Source: Porticoccaceae bacterium (GTDB taxonomy: Bacteria; Pseudomonadota; Gammaproteobacteria; Pseudomonadales; Porticoccaceae). From it: a stretch of DNA of 26,385 nucleotides. Where the stretch lies: positions 1-26,385 of the forward strand of contig JALRJD010000337.1 in the NCBI GenBank assembly GCA_023255165.1, given 5' to 3'. Numbering within the stretch: the stretch's first letter is position 1; each line of letters opens with the position of its first letter. The position numbers and the translations under genes were made by a program. Below the pieces are notes generated by a model. It did not search any database. It saw only the letters and a program-made list of their open reading frames with translations, and had not been told where the DNA came from. Below are positions 7,329 to 15,817 of this stretch, piece by piece.

Positions 7329-8582
7329 TTATTCTTGAAAAGCCCGCGCCACTTCCTCGCCGATAATATCAATCCCGGCCTTTACCACCGCGCCGTCCTG
7401 GGCATAGGAGACGCGGATACATTCCTGCTGATGGCGCCAGTCACCGCTGATACCGGTAAAGAAATTATGCCCGGGCACAATCAACACCCCGCGGGCCTTG
7501 AGTCGCTCGTAGAGAGTCTGACTGGAGATCGGCAGCCCCTCAAACCACAACCACAAAAAGATTGCTCCTTCAGGACGGTGGATACGAAAAGGCAAGTCAC
7601 CCAGCGCTTCGCGAAACCATTGCACCGTCTGTTCAGCGCGCTGACGATAAAACGGCGCGATAGTATTGCGACTCAAGGAAAGTATCTCACCACTGCTAAC
7701 CAGCTCTCGGGCCAGCGCCGGACCGAGATTGCCGCAGGCCAGGCTGACAATGGTATTGGCTCTGGTGTAGGCCTGAATCAGCTCTTCACTGGCGACAATT
7801 ATTCCAGTACGGACGCCGGGTAGACCCAGCTTGGAGAGGCTTAAAACCAGAATGGTATTACTATTCCAGTGTGGTTTGGCATCGTTAAAAATAATGCTAG
7901 GGAACGGCAGGCCATAGGCGCCATCGAGAATAAACGGAATATCATGGGCGCTGGCGATAGCGTCAAGCTGCTCAATCTCCCCATCAGTGAGCACATTGCC
8001 GGTCGGGTTGGTCGGGCGCGACACACAGAGCGCAGCCGTCTGCTGGTCGATAGCCAGTCGTGAAAAGTCCACATGGTATTTAAACAAATTGTCGTCGAGC
8101 AACTCGATTTCGGGCCGCGTGGCGGTAAACAGATTGTCACTCAAACCAATATCGCGGTACCCAATATATTCCGGCGCCAGAGGCAAATGGATAGTGCGCT
8201 GACTGCCGTCGGCCATCTCGCCAGCAAACATATTGTAGAGCACAAAAAACGCCGACTGACTGCCATTGGAAACGGCGATATTACGCGCGGACAGATCCCA
8301 GCCAAACTGCTGTCGCAACAGCCCGGCGATCTGTTCGAGAAAATGCTTGTCACCCTGAGGCGACTGATAGACGCCCATCAGACTGTGCAGTTGGGCGGGA
8401 TCGGCAAGTACCGTCTCCAGCCGCGCTCTGAATACCTGCTCGACCTCGGCGATGCGCCCGGGATTGCCGCCGCCCATAAAGATCATATCGGGATTTTCGT
8501 TAAGCGCTGTGCCCAGATCGCCCATCAGCTCGACAATGCCGGACTGACTGGAAAATTTTTCGCCAAACTTTGATAACTTCAC
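7329..8582 (-). CDS. avtA: Valine-pyruvate aminotransferase AvtA
   Basis: A PLP-dependent class I/II aminotransferase that interconverts valine and pyruvate with 2-oxoisovalerate and alanine. The 417-aa product aligns along its length with E. coli AvtA: GGGNPGRI near residue 38, NGSQSAFFVLYN, PLAPEYIGY, VSRPTNPTGNV, the PLP lysine in LSLSKLGLPG, and EGAIFLWLWF with LKARGVLIVPGHNFF at the C terminus. The GTG start is supported by AAGGAG and AGG upstream. It is the last gene of a minus-strand run (phosphatase-murB-alkB-like-avtA), 38 bp after the AlkB-like gene, and is convergent with pabB. A second alanine-forming enzyme, alaA, lies at 23533. Confidence 0.95.
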   Translation of the reverse strand: MKLSKFGEKFSSQSGIVELMGDLGTALNENPDMIFMGGGNPGRIAEVEQVFRARLETVLADPAQLHSLMGVYQSPQGDKHFLEQIAGLLRQQFGWDLSARNIAVSNGSQSAFFVLYNMFAGEMADGSQRTIHLPLAPEYIGYRDIGLSDNLFTATRPEIELLDDNLFKYHVDFSRLAIDQQTAALCVSRPTNPTGNVLTDGEIEQLDAIASAHDIPFILDGAYGLPFPSIIFNDAKPHWNSNTILVLSLSKLGLPGVRTGIIVASEELIQAYTRANTIVSLACGNLGPALARELVSSGEILSLSRNTIAPFYRQRAEQTVQWFREALGDLPFRIHRPEGAIFLWLWFEGLPISSQTLYERLKARGVLIVPGHNFFTGISGDWRHQQECIRVSYAQDGAVVKAGIDIIGEEVARAFQE

Positions 8583-8620
8583 TAACCTGCTCTCCTTGTG
8601 TCCCTGGGTTTAAAAATTGA

Positions 8621-9229
8621 CTAACTGTCCATATGGCGAAAGGTAAAGTTGACCCGCGCCCTGTCCACTGTTTTGGTCTTCGCCAACCGATGCTGCCAAT
8701 AACTCTGAATGCCCGGCCCCATAACCAACAGCGACCCATGAGGCAGCGAAATAGCCAGCTTCTCTTTGGTGAGATTATGGCGCAGCTGAAAGACCCGTTC
8801 GGCGCCAAGGCTCAGCGAGGCAATCACCGGCTCAAAACCCAGTTCGGGCTCATCGTCCGCATGCCAATCGACGCTATCCGACCCATCGCGATAATAATTA
8901 ACCAGTGCGCGGTTAAAATCTTGCCCAGCCTGAACCTCGATCTCTTCGCGTAACGCATCGATCCACGCCGGAAAGGCAACCGCCTGAAGACAAATATTGG
9001 AATAAGTGTAGCTGGTTTTTGGATCGCCAAACCATTGCTGCAACCGGGGAATCGGGATAACTTTGCCTGCAATTCGGATATTGTCACTGCGCCAGTTAAT
9101 ATGCTCAATCGACTGCCGCAACAGCGCGTCGGCACGCTCGGAACTGAGCCAATTGGGCCAAAAAGCGATACTGCTTTGACGCTGCTCGGTAAGCGGCACC
9201 GGAATCAGTTGCTGATCAAAAAGATCCAT
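8621..9229 (-). CDS. AlkB-like 2-oxoglutarate/Fe(II) dioxygenase
   Basis: A 202-aa member of the AlkB family, closer in layout to the eukaryotic ALKBH2/3 group than to E. coli AlkB. Seen: LQQWFGDPKTSYTYSN, the iron ligands in WHADDEP (HxD) and QHRLAKT (second His), and the 2-oxoglutarate-binding RVNFTFR near the C terminus, as RxNxTFR of the family. Proteins of this type oxidatively remove methyl groups from 1-methyladenine and 3-methylcytosine in DNA; activity on DNA rather than RNA is inferred. It starts three bases after the murB stop, so translation is probably coupled. A DNA-repair gene inside a cell-wall run is slightly unusual. Confidence 0.9.
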   Translation of the reverse strand: MDLFDQQLIPVPLTEQRQSSIAFWPNWLSSERADALLRQSIEHINWRSDNIRIAGKVIPIPRLQQWFGDPKTSYTYSNICLQAVAFPAWIDALREEIEVQAGQDFNRALVNYYRDGSDSVDWHADDEPELGFEPVIASLSLGAERVFQLRHNLTKEKLAISLPHGSLLVMGPGIQSYWQHRLAKTKTVDRARVNFTFRHMDS

Positions 9230-9232
9230 AAC

Positions 9233-10279
9233 CTAGAGCCCATAGACCCGGGGTTCAATCTCCAGAATAACCCCGAAGCCTTGCGTCACAGCGTCACGCA
9301 CCTCGGCGGCCAGCGCCATTAACTCGGCGCCACTGGCATCGCCGCGATTAACCAGTACCAGCGCCTGCTGGTCGTGCACTGCCACCCTGCCGCGGACTGC
9401 GCCCTTCAAGCCAGACTGTTCAATTAACCAGGCGGCGGGCACCTTGGCTGAGCCATCGGCCTGAGGATAGTGCGGCATCTGTGGAAATTGCGCCAACAGC
9501 GTCGCCAGCTGTTCAGAAGCAACCAGTGGGTTTTTAAAAAAGCTGCCGGCATTGGGCAGCAGGTTGGGGTCGGGCAGTTTTTGCTGGCGAATGGTACAAA
9601 CCAACTGGCTAACCATTTTCGGGGTAACTGCCGCGGCCGGTAAATGATGCTCTGCGCAGTACCCAACCACAGCCGCATCCAGTGCCGGATAGGCTGTGTT
9701 TAAACTCGGCTCTGTACTCAACCGCAGGGTGATATCGACAATAATGTAGCGATCGCGGCCAGCCTGTTTAAACAGACTGTCACGGTAGCCAAACTGACAT
9801 TGATCCCGATCAAAGCTGACCACCTCCCCCGACAGTAAATCCACCGCCCGCAGGGAAACAAACAGATCCGCCAACTCGACTCCATAGGCGCCAATATTCT
9901 GAATTGGTGCAGCTCCCATGGTGCCGGGGATTAACGACAGGTTTTCCAGACCGTACCAGCCCTGCTCAAGACTGCGCAGCACCTGCTGATGCCAATTTTC
10001 CCCGGCACCCCAAGTGACCTCGACAGCATTGTTGGCACTGTCCAGCCGGTGGCTGACGCCGCACAGGTTAAGCTGAATCACCAGCCCGGCAATATCGCCA
10101 GCCAGCACAATATTGCTACCGCCACCAAGCGCGGTAACGGCCAGCCCCCGATCGCGGGCAAAGGCTAACGCTTCGAGCAGCTCATCCAGTTCACTCACCG
10201 AAGAGAAGTACTCGGCCTTGGCCTGCAAGGCCAGACTGTTATAAGGCTGCAGTGAAATATTGTGCTGAATCGCAGGCAT
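9233..10279 (-). CDS. murB: UDP-N-acetylenolpyruvoylglucosamine reductase MurB
   Basis: A cytoplasmic FAD enzyme that reduces UDP-GlcNAc-enolpyruvate with NADPH to UDP-MurNAc, the second committed step of peptidoglycan synthesis. The 348-aa product (E. coli 342) has the FAD-binding signature ALGGGSNIVLAG near residue 50, NLSLIPGTMGAAPIQNIGAYG, YRDSLFK with the conserved Tyr/Arg, and NAGSFFKNP with the catalytic serine. YRDSLFK marks it as a type I MurB. Its ATG overlaps the phosphatase stop by one base (TGATG), implying translational coupling. The AlkB-like gene follows after three bases. Confidence 0.97.
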   Translation of the reverse strand: MPAIQHNISLQPYNSLALQAKAEYFSSVSELDELLEALAFARDRGLAVTALGGGSNIVLAGDIAGLVIQLNLCGVSHRLDSANNAVEVTWGAGENWHQQVLRSLEQGWYGLENLSLIPGTMGAAPIQNIGAYGVELADLFVSLRAVDLLSGEVVSFDRDQCQFGYRDSLFKQAGRDRYIIVDITLRLSTEPSLNTAYPALDAAVVGYCAEHHLPAAAVTPKMVSQLVCTIRQQKLPDPNLLPNAGSFFKNPLVASEQLATLLAQFPQMPHYPQADGSAKVPAAWLIEQSGLKGAVRGRVAVHDQQALVLVNRGDASGAELMALAAEVRDAVTQGFGVILEIEPRVYGL

Positions 10280-10809
10280 CAGAAGCGCAATACCTCCGGG
10301 CGATGAAGCTCAATATGTTGCAGCAGGCCTGCCGATGCATCTTCCACCAAGCCAAACACCAGCTCAAAACCCTCGTCGCCACCGTAGTAAGGATCAGGCA
10401 CTTCCAGATACTCGGACTGACTGGAGAAATCGAGAAAAAGGCCCAGATGGCCCTGATAGTCCGCAGGCTGCATGGCACGCAGATCTTTTAGGTTAGCGTT
10501 ATCCATCGCGAGAATATAATCAAATTGAGCAAAATCCGCGCTGGTCACCAAACGTGCGCGCAGATCACTGAGATCGTAACCTTTGGATGCGGCGACCTGA
10601 GCCGTGCGCTGGTCCGGCGCATGATCCAGATGCCAGTCACCGGTCCCCGCGGAATCCACCAGTATCGACTTGCTGTAACCGCTATTCTCAACCAGCCTGG
10701 CAAACACACCATGAGCTGTTGGCGAGCGGCAGATATTACCAAGACAGACAAACAGCACCGAGATGGCAGTGACTTGCTGGGGCATTTGCCTGTTCATTTG
10801 CTGGGTCAT
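10279..10809 (-). CDS. Low-molecular-weight protein-tyrosine phosphatase
   Basis: A 176-aa LMW phosphatase. The P-loop CLGNICRS (CX5R, Cys22 to Arg28) and the C-terminal acid loop DPYYGG are both present, with the DSAGTGDWH segment typical of the family. Such enzymes dephosphorylate phosphotyrosine or, in some bacteria, act with BY-kinases in capsule export. No kinase or exopolysaccharide gene is near, so the substrate is unknown. The chosen ATG has GGA seven bases upstream and yields a 15-residue N-terminal extension; Met5 or Met9 are alternatives. The stop overlaps the murB start. In pseudomonads a phosphatase likewise sits between kdsB and murB. Confidence 0.93.
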   Translation of the reverse strand: MTQQMNRQMPQQVTAISVLFVCLGNICRSPTAHGVFARLVENSGYSKSILVDSAGTGDWHLDHAPDQRTAQVAASKGYDLSDLRARLVTSADFAQFDYILAMDNANLKDLRAMQPADYQGHLGLFLDFSSQSEYLEVPDPYYGGDEGFELVFGLVEDASAGLLQHIELHRPEVLRF

Positions 10810-10885
10810 TTATAATTCCAAAAGATTTTAAGAAAAGCTGTAAAAACAAGGCCTTAAAAACAGCCGCCTAAAGGGTTAATTTAAA

Positions 10886-10915
10886 GATATAAAACAGATT
10901 AATTATTACTCTCAA
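10886..10915 (-). promoter_or_regulatory. Possible promoter of the phosphatase-murB run
   Basis: In the AT-rich 135-bp gap between kdsB and the phosphatase gene, a minus-strand -35-like TTGAGA (10910-10915) lies 18 bp from a moderate -10-like TATATC (10886-10891). This would let phosphatase-murB-alkB-avtA be transcribed apart from kdsB. An imperfect inverted repeat around AAGGCCTT follows (10841-10866), without an evident U tract. Confidence 0.35.
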
Positions 10916-10944
10916 GCCATTGTTTTTAATCGATTTAACGCGGG

Positions 10945-11706
10945 CTACTTTAATAAATCAATAACCGCCTGCAGATCCGCTTCGGTATCAATACCGCCAG
11001 GCACCGGCTCAATCGCCTGCACCACATGAATCGCCACGCCCTGCCACATAAAGCGCAGCTGCTCGAGCTTTTCGGTATTTTCAATCGGCGCCACCGGCCA
11101 ACTGACAAAGTCATTCAGCTCACTTACGCGGTAGGCGTAAATACCAATATGGCGGCAGAAATCCTGATCCATGGGAACTGGTCCAGTTCCAGCATTATCT
11201 TGCTGATGATCCCGCGGCCAGGGAATCGGCGCGCGGCTAAAATAGAGCGCCATATTGCGCTGATTGGTCACCAGCTTGACCATATTGGGGTTATGCAGAT
11301 CCTCAAGTCGCTCAATCGGCTCACAGAGCGTAGCCACACCAGCGGCGGGATTGGCGGCCAGATTACTGGCAACCTGATTAATCACGGCGGGCGGGATCAA
11401 TGGTTCGTCGCCCTGGACATTAACCACAATATCGCTGTCCATCAGCCCCAGTGCCGCAGCGACTTCCTGAAGGCGATCTGTGCCCGATGGATGATCGGCT
11501 CTGGTCATGCAGACCTCAGCGCCAAATGCCCGCGCAGCGGCCTCGATACGGTCATCGTCAGTGGCAATAACCACTCGCGCAGCGGCGCTTTTGCCCGCCT
11601 GTTCCCAGACCCTCTGAATCATCGGCTTGCCGGCAATATCTCGCAGAGGCTTGCCGGGCAGCCGTGTCGAACCAAAGCGCGCGGGAATAATCACTGTAAA
11701 CTGCAT
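10945..11706 (-). CDS. kdsB: CMP-Kdo synthetase KdsB
   Basis: A cytoplasmic enzyme that activates 3-deoxy-D-manno-octulosonate with CTP, giving CMP-Kdo for attachment to lipid A. The 253-aa product starts with IIPARFGSTRLPGKPL (residues 5-20), the nucleotide-binding signature of the family. It continues with TDDDRI, DHPSGTDRL and VVNVQGDEPLI (Mg/CTP site), and ends in EPVPGGIDTEADL. The length matches E. coli (248 aa). It starts 20 bp after lpxK. In Pseudomonas a small Trm112-like gene usually lies between lpxK and kdsB; there is no room for one here. Confidence 0.97.
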   Translation of the reverse strand: MQFTVIIPARFGSTRLPGKPLRDIAGKPMIQRVWEQAGKSAAARVVIATDDDRIEAAARAFGAEVCMTRADHPSGTDRLQEVAAALGLMDSDIVVNVQGDEPLIPPAVINQVASNLAANPAAGVATLCEPIERLEDLHNPNMVKLVTNQRNMALYFSRAPIPWPRDHQQDNAGTGPVPMDQDFCRHIGIYAYRVSELNDFVSWPVAPIENTEKLEQLRFMWQGVAIHVVQAIEPVPGGIDTEADLQAVIDLLK

Positions 11707-11726
11707 GCTGTTTTACCTGAAACCGG

Positions 11727-12752
11727 TTATTTTTTTAAACGCGCCAATTGCGCAACGAGCCTGTCGACGAAGTCTGAATCAATCTCGGCTTCGATATCCA
11801 GCACCCAGACTTTATCTGAAAGCGCAGCCCCAGCCGACAATTTAACCGCATCTTTGGCGGTAATCACCACCGGGAAATGATCATTAAAATTCAGATCATC
11901 GCTGGCTAGAGGCCGGTGATCATCAACCCCATGCAAATCAACTTGCAGGCCAAACTGCTGCAACGTCAGGGCAAAGCGCTGCGGGTTGCCAATCGCCGCC
12001 ACCGCATGCACTGGCGAGGCTCCATAAGCCTGCATCCACTCTTCAATCGACTGCGAGATGCCAGAATTGAGTTGGGTAAACTGGCGCGGCGCGATTTGCA
12101 TGACCTCAACCGAGGTTACCGGCAACTCGAGCGCTGCGATATTCTCGGCGCTATTGACCACGACAAAATCCGCCTGCAGCAGACGATCAGGCCCTTCGCG
12201 CAGTGGCCCGGCGGGCAGCCGGCGGCCATTGCCAAGACCACGCTGACCATCGACCACCACAATTTCAATATCGCGGTGCAATCTATAGTGCTGCAAACCA
12301 TCGTCGCTGAGCACCAGATCGCATGGATAGTTATCAAGCAGATAATTAGCCGCGGCGGTTCGATCAGCACCAACCACCACAGGACAACCCGCAAGCCGTG
12401 CAATCAGCAGTGGCTCATCGCCGCTCTGTGACACATCACTGTCGGCAGTCACCGCCAATGGATAACTGGCGGCCACACCACCATAACCGCGACTGACCAC
12501 GCCGGGATGGTAGCCACGCTGCCTTAATGCCGAGACCAGCGCCACAATCAAAGGGGTTTTACCGCTGCCACCAACAGAGATATTACCGACCACAATTAGC
12601 GGTGCACGAAAGCAACCACTGTTGTATTTGGTCTGCAGATAGTGCCGTCTAAGCGCTGCAATGGCGCCAAACAGCCAGGCCAGCGGCAGCACTGCTTTAA
12701 GCCAGAGGCTGTCGCGCTGCCAGGCCGACGTCAGGCGTTGCTCAAGCGACAA
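11727..12752 (-). CDS. lpxK: Tetraacyldisaccharide 4'-kinase LpxK
   Basis: An inner-membrane-associated kinase that phosphorylates the 4' position of the lipid A disaccharide. The Walker A GNISVGGSGKTPL follows a hydrophobic N-terminal helix (about residues 17-33), then GVVSRGYGG, LLIARLAGCPVVVG and LSDDGLQHYRL (substrate/Walker-B-like region). I place the start at a TTG at 12752, with AGGGG about eight bases upstream. That gives 341 aa and an N terminus SLEQRLTSAWQ like that of pseudomonad LpxK. Longer in-frame starts (up to 12845) would overlap msbA by 50-100 bases. With this start the gene overlaps the msbA stop by 11 bp, so coupling is likely. Confidence 0.93.
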   Translation of the reverse strand: MSLEQRLTSAWQRDSLWLKAVLPLAWLFGAIAALRRHYLQTKYNSGCFRAPLIVVGNISVGGSGKTPLIVALVSALRQRGYHPGVVSRGYGGVAASYPLAVTADSDVSQSGDEPLLIARLAGCPVVVGADRTAAANYLLDNYPCDLVLSDDGLQHYRLHRDIEIVVVDGQRGLGNGRRLPAGPLREGPDRLLQADFVVVNSAENIAALELPVTSVEVMQIAPRQFTQLNSGISQSIEEWMQAYGASPVHAVAAIGNPQRFALTLQQFGLQVDLHGVDDHRPLASDDLNFNDHFPVVITAKDAVKLSAGAALSDKVWVLDIEAEIDSDFVDRLVAQLARLKK

Positions 12753-14601
12753 TCTCGGCCCCTGACTCGGTAAATTGTTTGCGGTAGAGCTGCGCATAGC
12801 GGCCCTCGGCGGCAAGCAGCTCGGCATGACTGCCCTGCTCAACAATACGCCCCTCTTCCATTACCAGAATACGGCTGGCCTTCTCGACGGTGCTCAGACG
12901 ATGGGCTATTACAAAGGTAGTGCGCGACTTCATCAACTCTTCCAGCGCCGCCTGAATATAGTGCTCGGAATCGGTGTCCAGCGCCGAGGTTGCCTCGTCG
13001 AGAATCAGTATCGGTGCATCTTTCAGAATCGCTCTGGCAATCGCCAGTCGCTGGCGCTGACCGCCGGAGAGCATCACCCCGTCATCGCCGACAATGGTGT
13101 TGTAACCGTCGGATAACTGTTCGATAAATTCGTCGGCATGGGCAATTTTCGCGGCGGCCTTGACCTCTTCGAGCGAGCGACCGGAGAGCTCTCCATAGGC
13201 AATATTGTTGCGCACGCTGTCGTTAAACAGGGTTACATTCTGACTGACCTGAGCGATATGGCTGCGCAGGTTATGCAACTTAAAGTCGTTGACGTCGACG
13301 CCGTCGAGCAGAATATGCCCTTCACCGTGATTGTAGAAACGGGCGATCAGACTCACCAATGTAGTCTTGCCGCTGCCAGAGGAGCCAACCAGAGCAATGG
13401 TCTCGCCGGGTTCTACAGTAAAGTTAATATCCTGCAGTATGGGGCGACCATCGCAGTCGTAGTGAAAGTTGATATGCTGGAAGTCAAAGCGCCCCTCCAC
13501 CGAGTCGAGCTCAACGGTGCCGTTATCGACCTCGGGCTGGGCATCGAGAATCTCGAAAATCGACTCTGCCGCGGCGATGCCTTTTTGAATATCGCTGTTA
13601 ATTTCAGTGACCTGACGGATGGGTTTAATCAACATGCCTGAGGCCACCAGAAAGGTAATAAAACTGCCGGTGCTCATGGTTTCGAGAATCGCCGGACTGA
13701 GCATAAAACCGGTAATGCCGGCAAAGGCCAGCGACACCAGCAACATCACCAGCGGGTTGCTGACGCCCTCGGTGAGGGCCATTTTCATATTCTGGCGGCG
13801 GTTGCTGTGGCTGGCCTGCAACATCCTGTCGCGTTCGTTTTTCATAGCGCCAAACATGCGTACTTCCTGATAGCCATTGACCACTTCCTGGGTCACATGG
13901 GTTACATCACCCATCGCCGATTGAATACGGGTGCTGATAAGCCTGAAGCGCTTGCTCACCGCGTTGACCAGCAGGCCGATCAGCGGCATCACCGCCAGGA
14001 AGAACAGCATCAGTCGCCAGTTAACATAAAACAGATAGGCCATCAGTCCGATCACCAGACTGCCCTGCTGGAGCAGTGTTTTAAGCGCCTTGGTGCTGGC
14101 CTGGGTGACCTGCTGAACATTAAAGGTCACCACCGAAACCAGATGCCCGGACATGGAACGGTCAAAGAAGCCAAACGGCAGCTGCAGATACTTCTCAAAG
14201 ATATCGCTGCGCAGAGAGTGCACCAGATAGTTGGAGACATAGGCCAATCCATAGCTGCCAACCAGATAACCAAGGCCTCGCAACAGGCTTATCAGCACCA
14301 GAAACAGTGGAATCACCAGCCAGGTGTTGTCGACCAGGCTGTCGCCAAACAGCAGATCGGCAAACAATGCGGTCATGCCGGTTTGAGGCAATGTAGCGGT
14401 TTGAGCAGTTTCAGCCGCGTTGGAGGTAAGATTGCCGACTGTGTCGGTGATAAAGCCGAGCAGATCAACAAACGCTACTTCGGCAAACGAGTGCAGCACC
14501 AGACCAAAGATACTCACTACAAAGGCAAGCCAGAAACGTCGAACATATCGCAGGAGGCGCAGGTAGGTGGTGGCGCCGTTGGGGACGATCCGCTGGGTCA
14601 T
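12742..14601 (-). CDS. msbA: Lipid A export ATP-binding/permease protein MsbA
   Basis: An ABC exporter half-transporter that flips lipid A-core across the inner membrane as a homodimer. The 619-aa product begins with a six-helix membrane domain (about residues 15-300). The nucleotide-binding domain follows: Walker A GSSGSGKTT, the signature LSGGQRQRLAIARA, Walker B ILILDEATSALD and the switch histidine in IAHRLST. The ATG at 14601 (MTQRIVPNG) lies four bases after the exbD stop; an earlier in-frame start at 14709 would overlap exbD by about 100 bases and is unlikely. The following gene is lpxK, the usual MsbA partner. Confidence 0.95.
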   Translation of the reverse strand: MTQRIVPNGATTYLRLLRYVRRFWLAFVVSIFGLVLHSFAEVAFVDLLGFITDTVGNLTSNAAETAQTATLPQTGMTALFADLLFGDSLVDNTWLVIPLFLVLISLLRGLGYLVGSYGLAYVSNYLVHSLRSDIFEKYLQLPFGFFDRSMSGHLVSVVTFNVQQVTQASTKALKTLLQQGSLVIGLMAYLFYVNWRLMLFFLAVMPLIGLLVNAVSKRFRLISTRIQSAMGDVTHVTQEVVNGYQEVRMFGAMKNERDRMLQASHSNRRQNMKMALTEGVSNPLVMLLVSLAFAGITGFMLSPAILETMSTGSFITFLVASGMLIKPIRQVTEINSDIQKGIAAAESIFEILDAQPEVDNGTVELDSVEGRFDFQHINFHYDCDGRPILQDINFTVEPGETIALVGSSGSGKTTLVSLIARFYNHGEGHILLDGVDVNDFKLHNLRSHIAQVSQNVTLFNDSVRNNIAYGELSGRSLEEVKAAAKIAHADEFIEQLSDGYNTIVGDDGVMLSGGQRQRLAIARAILKDAPILILDEATSALDTDSEHYIQAALEELMKSRTTFVIAHRLSTVEKASRILVMEEGRIVEQGSHAELLAAEGRYAQLYRKQFTESGAEIVA

Positions 14602-14605
14602 AGGG

Positions 14606-15028
14606 TTATGGCTCTTGTGGCTGTTGCGTTGCAATATTAAGTGACTCAAATCCCAATCTGCCCGCAGCGTCCATCGCGGTAATAACTGCCTGATGAGTAG
14701 ACTGCGCATCGGCGGTAATAATCAGCGGTATATCCCTGTTACCTTCAGAGGCATCTCTCAAGGCTGCCATAATGGTCTTGATGTCGCGATTTATCAAATT
14801 TTGTCCATTCACCGAGTAACTGCCGTCCCGGCTTACCACCAGTTCCAGGGGCGCCTGCTGCTCGGCGGCCGCGGGTTCACCCTCCGCCTCCGGCAAGCTG
14901 ATCAACATCCGCGTCTCACGAGTAAAGGTGGTAGTCACCATAAAGAAAATCAGCAGCAGAAACACCACATCGATTAGCGGTGTCAGATTGATGCCGTTAT
15001 CCGGCTTGGCCCTGCGGGGAAATTTCAC
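14606..15028 (-). CDS. exbD: ExbD/TolR family biopolymer transport protein
   Basis: A 140-aa inner-membrane protein with one N-terminal helix and a periplasmic domain. NLTPLIDVVFLLLIFFMV (about residues 14-31) carries the aspartate on the proton path in ExbD/TolR. Together with ExbB it forms a proton-driven motor, usually for TonB; no tonB or TonB-dependent receptor is in the window. The start is a GTG with a weak Shine-Dalgarno, but the N terminus MKFPRRAKPDNGINLTPL is family-like. It sits 35 bp after exbB and four bases before msbA. ExbD is preferred to TolR because no tolA, tolB or pal is nearby. Confidence 0.92.
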   Translation of the reverse strand: MKFPRRAKPDNGINLTPLIDVVFLLLIFFMVTTTFTRETRMLISLPEAEGEPAAAEQQAPLELVVSRDGSYSVNGQNLINRDIKTIMAALRDASEGNRDIPLIITADAQSTHQAVITAMDAAGRLGFESLNIATQQPQEP

Positions 15029-15063
15029 CGGTGTATTATCGCGGAGGTAGATTTGGACATCAG

Positions 15064-15681
15064 TCAGGTCTGCCGAAACAGGTCGCTGTGCATGGCATCA
15101 ACCAGCTTGGTCGCCTGCCCCTCCAGCTGCACAATCAGCGACTCTACATGACGCTCAAAATAGCGGTGGGAAACCATCGCCGGAATCGCAATGGTGAGAC
15201 CGGCCGCGGTAGTAATCAGCGCCTGGGAGATGCCGCCAGCCAAATCAGCGGCGTTACCGGTGCCGTGAAGCATAATATCCGAGAATACCTGAATCATTCC
15301 CAGCACCGTACCCAACAGGCCAATTAAAGGCGCCATATTGGCAATAGTGCCGAGAATCGACAGAAAGCGCTCCAGCTCGTGCACCACCTGCGCAGCAGCC
15401 TCTTCGATACTGTCTTTCATGATTTCGCGGCCATGGCCGGAATTGCTGATGCCGGCGGCAAGAATATAGCCCAGTGGCGACGAATCGCGGAGGTCTCGCA
15501 AGCTCTCGCCGGCCAATTCGCGATCGCGCAGTTGCTGCCAGACACGGGTCAGCAGACCGCTGGGAACGATTCGATCCGCTTTCAAGGTAATCAGACGCTC
15601 AATGGAAATCGCCACCACGATGATCGAGCAGAGTAACAGTGGCCACATAAGCCACCCGCCAGCGAGAAAAATTTGGTACAC
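15064..15681 (-). CDS. exbB: ExbB/TolQ/MotA family proton channel protein
   Basis: A 205-aa inner-membrane protein with three predicted helices: about residues 8-28, then a pair near 105-125 and 145-165. APLIGLLGTVLGMIQVF and AGLTIAIPAMVSHRYF are the conserved ExbB/TolQ helices. It assembles as a pentamer around ExbD. The start is a GTG with GGAAG five bases upstream. The gene lies 187 bp downstream of comEC; that gap holds a 16-bp tandem array and the short palindrome CAAACC-G-GGTTTG (15726-15738). Confidence 0.93.
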   Translation of the reverse strand: MYQIFLAGGWLMWPLLLCSIIVVAISIERLITLKADRIVPSGLLTRVWQQLRDRELAGESLRDLRDSSPLGYILAAGISNSGHGREIMKDSIEEAAAQVVHELERFLSILGTIANMAPLIGLLGTVLGMIQVFSDIMLHGTGNAADLAGGISQALITTAAGLTIAIPAMVSHRYFERHVESLIVQLEGQATKLVDAMHSDLFRQT

Positions 15682-15817
15682 AACAGCTTCCAGTCAGTCG
15701 ATTTAATCTGTGCGAGACCTTACCACAAACCGGGTTTGGGCAAAATCCGCAATCCATTTTTGGCGTCATTGATTAGCGGCGCTGCGCTTTGCTCTCACGA
15801 ACAATTATTTGCTCAAA

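Noticed and set aside
11026..11880. Plus-strand open frame of 284 aa opposite kdsB/lpxK
   Set aside because: It lies antisense to two well-supported genes, crosses their junction and resembles no family; open antisense frames are expected in moderately GC-rich coding DNA.
13807..14640. Plus-strand open frame of 277 aa opposite msbA
   Set aside because: It is antisense to the conserved MsbA membrane domain; the product is rich in His/Gln, as expected from the reverse frame, and has no domain.
14602..14709. N-terminal extension of msbA
   Set aside because: It would overlap the exbD coding region by about 100 bases and adds no family-like sequence; the ATG at 14601 gives the usual N terminus.
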